From Flavobacteriales bacterium (GTDB taxonomy: Bacteria > Bacteroidota > Bacteroidia > Flavobacteriales_D > Sanyastnellaceae), in the NCBI GenBank assembly GCA_015660615.1, contig DQKQ01000257.1, positions 1 through 8,970 of the forward strand: a stretch of 8,970 nt of DNA, read 5' to 3'. The position numbers and the translations under genes were made by a program. Shown here piece after piece: positions 1 through 6,300 of the stretch. The stretch's first letter is position 1. The number at the start of each line of letters is the position of its first letter. The notes beneath the pieces are model-generated. The model was not told where the DNA came from. It worked only from the letters and a program-made list of their open reading frames with translations, and made no database searches.

Positions 1-1
1 A

Positions 2-163
2 TTGCCTCCAGCTAGTCCGGATTGTCTATCACATGTAGCACCTATAAAAACTGGATCTACCACTGTCTTTATTAATAGTAAGGGGTGTGGCAGGAATGGT
101 GACGCCATAACTGGATGTACTAGTGTGGCAAGTGGTAGTACCAAGGTGTTTGCAGGTGGTTAA
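2..163 (+). CDS. PAAR-repeat spike-tip protein (C-terminal part)
   Basis: An open frame entering from the left edge encodes the last 53 residues and ends with TAA at 161-163. Visible motifs are GSTTVFINSKGCGRNGD followed by a CTSVASGSTKVFAGG ending, which is the PAAR pattern: a Gly-Ser-x-x-Val-Phe hairpin, a Gly-Asp turn, then a second Gly-Ser-x-x-Val-Phe hairpin closing the protein. His and Cys residues (SH near the start, GCG and GCT) are candidates for the metal site that PAAR tips use. PAAR proteins form the sharp cone on the central spike of contractile tails; T4 gp5.4 plays this role on gp5. Its place just before baseplate wedge genes fits. The N-terminus lies outside the window, so an extra N-terminal domain cannot be excluded. 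The family call is fairly sure, the metal ligands less so. Confidence 0.85.
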   Translation: MPPASPDCLSHVAPIKTGSTTVFINSKGCGRNGDAITGCTSVASGSTKVFAGG

Positions 164-221
164 AGTGTAATATAGCTCAAAAATCACCTGACTTATACTA
201 ACATTTCATAAGGGAAATTCA

Positions 222-229
222 TATAAATA
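222..229 (+). promoter_or_regulatory. T4-type late promoter (TATAAATA)
   Basis: An exact TATAAATA octamer lies in the only intergenic gap, 30 bases before the gp25 start codon. This is the consensus -10 element of T4 late promoters, read by the phage sigma factor gp55 with the gp33 coactivator and sliding clamp, and it needs no -35 element. By analogy the transcript should start about six bases downstream, near 235-237, giving a short leader. I found no second exact copy on either strand by eye. It probably drives gp25, gp6 and the giant downstream gene. Confidence 0.8.
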
Positions 230-232
230 GGG

Positions 233-244
233 TGAAGGCCTTCA
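233..244. repeat. 12-bp perfect palindrome in the gp25 leader
   Basis: TGAAGGCCTTCA is a perfect inverted repeat lying immediately after the late promoter, across the expected transcription start and before the ribosome binding site. As RNA it could only make a four-base stem with a GGCC loop, so it is weak as a hairpin. It could be a protein-binding site, a leader element or chance. No function is assigned. Confidence 0.35.
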
Positions 245-249
245 GTAAT

Positions 250-255
250 AGAGAG
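250..255 (+). promoter_or_regulatory. Ribosome binding site of gp25
   Basis: AGAGAG sits four bases before the ATG at 260. It is a partial match to the Shine-Dalgarno consensus and is the only purine-rich block in the leader close enough to act, which supports the chosen start. Confidence 0.6.
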
Positions 256-259
256 AAAT

Positions 260-661
260 ATGGCATTATTAGCTTCAAAAAATAAAACATTTTCTGATTT
301 GGATTTGGATTTTGATATTCATCCAAGCACCAAGCAATTGAATACTCTTGTGTCCGATGCTGCTGTTATCCGGTCTCTAAAAAACTTAATTTTTACGAGC
401 CATTATGAGCGCCCATTTCATCCCGAAATAGGATGCAAGATTAAAAATTCGTTGTTTGATAACATCATGCCTTCGACGGCCATTACGATTCAAAATTCAA
501 TCGAAGAGGTTGTGGATAATTTTGAGCCCCGAGTGGATCTAACTTCTATTAAGGTCATTGCCCAACCTGACGAAAATGCATATAATGTTACTATTAATTT
601 TTTTATTGTCAATGAGGCTGTATCAAGACAAGTCACCTTTTTCCTAGAGAGAATTAGATAA
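260..661 (+). CDS. 25: Baseplate wedge protein, gp25-like
   Basis: The protein has 133 residues, close to T4 gp25 (132). It belongs to the gp25/IraD-like family found in contractile tails, type VI secretion (TssE) and related injection machines. gp25 sits in the inner wedge next to gp6 and gp53 and helps nucleate the sheath. The family signature is clear: YERPFHPEIGCKI (residues 49-61) is the conserved arginine-proline loop, and NFEPRVDL (87-94) holds the EPR motif that contacts the gp6-type partner. The beta-strand tail YNVTINFFIV and a charged end complete the fold. The start at 260 follows a good ribosome binding site and a late promoter and gives a family-typical length. The TAA stop abuts the ATG of the gp6 gene, so the two are translationally coupled. 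Despite older naming of this family as lysozymes, I see no basis for enzyme activity. Confidence 0.95.
   Translation: MALLASKNKTFSDLDLDFDIHPSTKQLNTLVSDAAVIRSLKNLIFTSHYERPFHPEIGCKIKNSLFDNIMPSTAITIQNSIEEVVDNFEPRVDLTSIKVIAQPDENAYNVTINFFIVNEAVSRQVTFFLERIR
647..652 (+). promoter_or_regulatory. Ribosome binding site of gp6, inside the gp25 gene
   Basis: GAGAGA lies inside the last codons of gp25, nine bases before the gp6 ATG at 662. The spacing is slightly long but usable. Together with the directly abutting TAA and ATG it suggests re-initiation or coupled translation from gp25 into gp6. Confidence 0.45.
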
Positions 662-2587
662 ATGTCAAACCATACAACAAGTAAACTTAAAGTTACCGAA
701 CTTGATTTCGATCTAATCAAGAATAGTCTGAAGGATTATTTGAAATCGCAGACTCAATTCTCGGATTATGATTTTGAAGGTTCTGGAATGGCCGTTCTTC
801 TAGATTTGCTTTCATATAATACTCACTATAATGCCTTCTATACAAACATGATTGCCAATGAGATGTTTTTGGATTCGACCACCTTGCGGTCCTCAGCCGT
901 TTCGTTAGCCAAGCAATTGGGTTATACTCCTAGGTCTGTCATAGGCGCAAAGGCCAAAGTGAATATCACATTCAGTCCAAATGACCTGGGCGGAACTGAT
1001 ACTGATATAACGAGATTAGGAACACATGTTGTGATTCCTAAAGGTTCTGTATTTTTAACTGAATTAAATAACAAGACCTATGGGTTTGTGTCAACGGGAT
1101 CGTATACGGCCACTCCCACGACAAATTCGACAGGAGGATTTTTAGTCTCGTCGTCTTCCTCGTCAGATGTTGTTCCTTATATTGCATCAAATATAGAAAT
1201 TACCCAAGGTGTATATTCGTCAATTCAGTATGTGTATAACGAACAGATAAAAAATCAACAGTTTATTATACCCAATGAAGGGGTAGATACTTCGACAATT
1301 ACTGTTTTAGTTACAGATACATTATCAGGAACGTCTGGAGACATCTATACTCTTTCTACTGATTATACCGCAGTTACTTCAGATAGTAAAGTATTTTTTG
1401 TCCAAGAGATCCTAAACAGCAAGTATGAAATTTATTTTGGTGATGGAAACATTGGAGCCAGTCCTGTAAACGGAAATATCATTGATATTACCTATGTTGT
1501 TTCTGAGGGTGATGCTAGTAATGGCGCAACCATATTCAAAGTAGATCCTATTAAGTCACCGTTTTATGGGGTTAATAGTTCGACGACAACGTATGCTCCA
1601 ACAGTATCCTTGGTCGAAAAAGCAGCCGCGGGCGCGCCTCAAGAAGATTTGAACTCGATTAAATATTTGGCTCCTAGAAATTATGAGGCTCAAAATCGAG
1701 CAGTCACGACGGACGATTATGTGGTAAAAATATTATCTGATTATCCTCAGCTGGACGCTGTTCGATGTTGGGGCGGAGAAGAAAATGATCCGCCACAATA
1801 TGGTAAAGTATATCTATCTATAAAGCCTGTTAAGGGATATATTCTATCGGATACCGAAAAAGAAAACATCAAAAAGAATATCCTAAAGAGTCGAAATGTT
1901 ATTACAGTAGAGCCAGTTCTTGTTGACCCAGAGTATATCTTTTTGGTTATCAATGCTGTTATCAAGTGGGATAGTCGATTGACCCCATTGACCGACGCCA
2001 CGCTAATGGCGGGTGTTAGAAATGAAATTGTAGAATGGGGGCAGAACAATCTAGAAAAATTTGAAACCTACTTTAGATATTCTAGACTAGTATCTGCCGT
2101 TGATGACTACAATGCTGGTGTTGTAAATAACGAAATTAGTGTCAAGTTGCGTGCAGAGATTGTTCCTACTCTTGGCGAATCAATAAATTATACTATCAAG
2201 TTTGCTAATCCATTATATCATCCTCATGCTGGGCATCAAGGAACATTGAGCAGTAGCCCGTTTACCTATGCAGGGCATACCAGTTGTGTCTTGAATGATG
2301 TAGATGGGGTGATGCAAATAGTTTCGGGGCAGTCGGCTGTTGTTTCTTCTGATGCAGGAACTATTGATTATAATGCAGGGAAAATAGTCCTTACTGGATT
2401 TAGACCGACAGCCGTGTCAGACGGGGGAACATTGTCTATTACAGTCAAACCCAATAATAATGATATTGTTCCAAACTATAATCAATTACTCACAATTAGA
2501 GATTCTGATTTATCAGTTAGTATGTTAGATGATTCTTCTGTGATAGGTGGAACGGTCGGTGTTACAAGGGCATCGAGTATCTATTAA
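662..2587 (+). CDS. 6: Baseplate wedge protein, gp6-like (baseplate J family)
   Basis: The protein has 641 residues; T4 gp6 has 660. gp6 dimers form the inner ring of the baseplate and clamp the wedges together. The N-terminal block is strongly conserved in T4-like phages: DFDLIKNSLKDYL (15-27), then SDYDFEGSGMAVLLDLLSYN (34-53), then THYNAFYTNMIANEMFLDS (54-72). The baseplate J core follows, with FGDGNIGASPVNG beginning at residue 259 and APRNYEAQNRAVTTDDYV (337-354), the signature strand and turn of gpJ/gp6 proteins. The C-terminal part, with DIVPNYNQLLTIRDSDLSVS near the end, also matches the marine T4-like form. The start is set by the ATG touching the gp25 stop, and no other ATG gives the family N-terminus. 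The TAA is followed after three bases by the next ATG. The gene is intact. Confidence 0.95.
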   Translation: MSNHTTSKLKVTELDFDLIKNSLKDYLKSQTQFSDYDFEGSGMAVLLDLLSYNTHYNAFYTNMIANEMFLDSTTLRSSAVSLAKQLGYTPRSVIGAKAKVNITFSPNDLGGTDTDITRLGTHVVIPKGSVFLTELNNKTYGFVSTGSYTATPTTNSTGGFLVSSSSSSDVVPYIASNIEITQGVYSSIQYVYNEQIKNQQFIIPNEGVDTSTITVLVTDTLSGTSGDIYTLSTDYTAVTSDSKVFFVQEILNSKYEIYFGDGNIGASPVNGNIIDITYVVSEGDASNGATIFKVDPIKSPFYGVNSSTTTYAPTVSLVEKAAAGAPQEDLNSIKYLAPRNYEAQNRAVTTDDYVVKILSDYPQLDAVRCWGGEENDPPQYGKVYLSIKPVKGYILSDTEKENIKKNILKSRNVITVEPVLVDPEYIFLVINAVIKWDSRLTPLTDATLMAGVRNEIVEWGQNNLEKFETYFRYSRLVSAVDDYNAGVVNNEISVKLRAEIVPTLGESINYTIKFANPLYHPHAGHQGTLSSSPFTYAGHTSCVLNDVDGVMQIVSGQSAVVSSDAGTIDYNAGKIVLTGFRPTAVSDGGTLSITVKPNNNDIVPNYNQLLTIRDSDLSVSMLDDSSVIGGTVGVTRASSIY

Positions 2588-2590
2588 AAA

Positions 2591-3325
2591 ATGGCTATAA
2601 CAAATAACAAAATTTCTGCGATCCTCGAAGAACAGATTCCTGATTTTATTCGGGAAGATCATGATAATTTTGTCCAGTTTTTGAAATCCTATTATGAATT
2701 TTTGGAATCTGAATCTCCTCCCACTAGACTTTCTTTGATTGTAGACAATCCATTTCCAACAATATATAATCCCATTAACAATCCTTATGGTGGCCAATTT
2801 CAAATTGGCGAAACAATTCAGCAAAAGGCTAGTTCGGATGACCCGACTGAAGTAACTGCGTCTGCAAAAGTTTTTGCATGGTCTGGAGATGCAACAGCCC
2901 AAACTGCGATTATTACCTCGTTTGGGGGAACAAGTAAAACTTTCATAAAAGATGTTGAGATTGTTGGCGAGAAGAGTGGTGCCAAGTTTTTTCCTGTAGA
3001 TAAGACAGAAAGTCTCAAGGCTGGTTCTACGCGAGCGTCATTAGATTTATTGGGCACAAAAGATATTGATGAAACTTTGGACGATTATGTCCAATATATC
3101 AAAAATGAATTTGCCGTAAATCTTCCTCTGACATTACATAGAGATTCCGATACTCGCAAGGTCTTAAAAAATATTCGAGATTTCTATAAGGCTCGCGGTA
3201 CTGAAAACTCGTTCAAGTTTTTGTTTCGATTGTTATATGGCGAAGATATTTCTATCTATATTCCTGAAACAGATATAATTCGGGCTAGTGATGCCAATTG
3301 GAAAAATATCACCGTTATTCGTGTT
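2591..3325 (+). other. Conserved N-terminal wedge domain of the giant protein
   Basis: Residues 1-245 are helical and charged and differ from the Gly/Thr/Asn-rich middle. They include DFIREDHDNFVQFLKSYYEF (18-37), a middle helix DETLDDYVQYIKNEFAVNLP (160-179) and FYKARGTENSFKFLFRLLYG (198-217). The last piece resembles the Arg-Gly-Thr helix start seen in tail protein I type wedge proteins, where a protomer packs with the gpJ/gp6 dimer. That comparison is from memory. The position right after gp6 supports an inner-baseplate anchor. Confidence 0.6.
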
Positions 3326-6300
3326 GCAATTGATTCTATTGATCCACGAACCAAACAATCTGTTACAATATCTGATCTTGTTGGGCGAAAAATTAAAGGT
3401 GAGATTTCAAAAGCCACCGCGCTCGTCGAAAAGGCAGTAGAGATTGACTATGCAGGATCTAAATTTTCTGAGTTGGAATTAAGCGACAAGTTAGGAACTT
3501 TTGTCACAAATGAACATATTGAAACTGATAATGTTGGTGACGGAACGATTGTCCGGGCAAGAGTTTATGGGTTGATGAACAGCATCAACATTACAGATCC
3601 GGGGTCTAATTATGTTACCGGCGACCGAGTTGTTGTTAATTCGGACGGCGATGGTGTCGGGGCAATTGCAGAAGTCGCAACAACAAATGCGACCTCTGGT
3701 GCAATTACTTCCATAAAAATTATTGATCCTGGTTATAGTTATATTAATACCCCCACTTTGGATATGACGACTCCCCATAATGCAGATGCAGGCGCGGCGC
3801 GATTTGCGGCTGGGCCACTAGAGACAATTTTCTATAATGATTTCTCTCAGTATACAGACGCCAATTCATTCTTTGCCGAATCGGATAACCGAGGCGCAAA
3901 GTCAAATGTGGGTCCTTCTACGCCCCATCCTTATGGTTCAGATGTCCCAGGAGAAGCATATAATGATAGTAGATGGGTGGTGGATCCATCAAAAATAACC
4001 TCCAATAGTATTGGAAATTTTGTTACTGTCCCAGGAATAGACGAAGGGCTCAAGGGATATTGGAAGATGAATTCCTATTATCACAAAGATGCGACGATTA
4101 ACACAGCCGATGGGACAGCCAATGACGGGCATGATCCTGTGGCTAATAATACATTTAAGGGTCCTCGTGTAGGCGACATTACATTTGTTGCAAATCCGAA
4201 TTATGACACATTGAGTGATGTCCAGCTAAATTATATTAATTACAGTTATACAAATGCCATGGCTGTTCCAGATCGAACAGGAGCAAATACATATCTCTCG
4301 GATGGATGGATTGGGTTTCAGCCTATTGTTCATGACGATAGCGGGCAGGGGCATCATGCGAGAGTTGCATCTTGGCGGGGAACGACACCGAATCTAGTTC
4401 CAGCTGGATATCAAGACTTTAGTAGGAAACCAGAGAGTTTATATCCAATAGCTCTACCGGGCAGTGCAATTCTAGATCCTCCTGATAAATATCCAATTTC
4501 CCAGTTCGGCGCCGACCCGGAGGCGAGCATTAATACCTCTTTTAGTTATACTGGATCTTCTAGTTTAGAGTATAAGATTACTAACTCCGGCGCAACTTAT
4601 GTTGCATTTGCAAATAATTTGCCTGTAGTTTCGAGCTATGAGTTTAGGGACGAGGCATGGAACGGCCAATGGGTATCCAAAATTCCGAAAGGAAAGAAAT
4701 GGATTTTTTCTTATTATGCATATTCGGACTCTGATATAGTACCAGAATTTCTTACTGTTTACTTTTTCGGAAGAAATATGGAAGATCCACTAGCAAATGT
4801 TAGTTATCATAGGGCCCATACTACTTTTTCTGCCCCACGACAATGGGAACGATTTGAGATGATTATTGATCTTACATTTGATCTCGCGCCCACCATCGGC
4901 CAACTGACCTCTGGCGAAGTATACTCGCGATATAGTTGGGGCGGGCTCGCCGAAGTCGGCAACGATCTTAAAGCCAATGAAATTGATTCTTCAATTTTAG
5001 TTGTAGGCTCAAGCTCGTCGGCCATCACGAGAAGTGTCGGAAATACTGTATTGTATGACGGATTTTCTCTGAAAGAATATGACGAATTTAGGCCAACCAT
5101 TGATCCCAGCTCCGACGTTGCCTTTGCAAATACCGGAGTCTTCGGGGCAGATAGCACTTCAATTAAAACGCAAGGCGACGGCGGGCTGGTCTTGATGCCC
5201 CATGATGATATTAGTAGTGCAAACACTCAGACATGGTCCTTCTGGTTCAATCCTTCGGAAAAGCCTACGGGAACAATGAACGATCAACTAGGTAGTGGGT
5301 CTGAAATGATTGTGTCAAGAGATACAACCAGTCATTGGAGTTGGTCCATGAATGCCTATACGTCGTCGACCGCAACGACAGGCGAGTATATAGACACCCT
5401 ATTTTCATACCCCAATGCAAAATTTGATAATGGTAATTCTGTTGGCTACTATCAGAAGCTCGCAAATAGTGCAGGCTATTATCCAGGAACAAATCCAGGG
5501 CTTTATACAGGCGGCGGCACTGTAAGGGCTAACACATGGAACATGTTCACGCTCACGATTGACTATACTAATCTTGTAGCCAATGTATATATTTTCAACA
5601 CAACAGATGGATTGCTTTTGGCCAATGGATTTACATTGGATTCGCGCTTTGGCCCCGATACAATAAGTAGCCCGAATATTGTTCCTATGGCAATGACCGG
5701 CCAGGCCCCGAGTTCTGCATATGCTCATACTGTCGCGGCCGCAAACATACCGTGGCGGGAATTAGAGGCCACACATCAAATGTCCACACGGACAGTCGAG
5801 CAAGCTGGCGATCCGGTTTGGCAAGCTGGATATCCAGTTGATGTTATTAGTGCCCAGCTTAATTCAAAAACTGCTGGTGCTGGAAATACCGCAAGGGCTG
5901 AGGTCATTCGTGATACTCCTGGAGCCAATAGTTACGTCACTGGAAATGCCTTTAGATTATACAATGCTAATGTTTCGACTGCTGCGACTGCTCCCGATGG
6001 AAAAATGTCGAATTATATTTGGAATTATTTCATGCCGGGCCCGGCCGGTACCTACTACAACAGGACCCTTCGCAAGGTTGATGATCCTTTAGGAACGAGA
6101 GAGTCTGGAATTAATCCTTATTTAATGGAAATTCCAAAAGGAAAGAGATGGATTTTTTCTTACTATGTGAAATCATCTAAAGTTGCTGGAGACGTTTCTG
6201 CTGCGACCACAAAGCCAGTCTCATCTGATTATGATTCTGGGCTTTTGTCTTTGCTTAAACGCAAGAATGCCGACGGTACAGCAAATACTTGGCATACTGC

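Noticed and set aside
43..50. TATAAAAA as a second late promoter
   Set aside because: It differs from the late consensus at one position, lies inside the PAAR coding sequence and is more than 200 bases from the next gene start.
194..199. TATACT as a host sigma-70 -10 box
   Set aside because: No matching -35 element is seen at the right distance, and the exact phage late box at 222-229 explains expression better.
164..221. Transcription terminator after the PAAR gene
   Set aside because: No GC-rich hairpin followed by a T run is visible. Transcription may continue into the wedge genes.
2525..2902. 125-codon open frame on the - strand across the gp6/giant gene junction
   Set aside because: It overlaps two well-supported + strand genes and encodes a Cys/Arg/Ile-rich product with no recognisable fold. 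It runs against the operon direction.
4807..5226. 139-codon open frame on the - strand
   Set aside because: It lies entirely inside the giant gene, has no promoter or ribosome binding site that I can see, and its protein shows no family motif. It is a shadow of the + strand coding sequence.
5838..6092. 84-codon open frame in another + frame, considered as a sign of frameshift
   Set aside because: The main frame continues without a stop and with sensible module motifs on both sides, so no frameshift or separate gene is needed.
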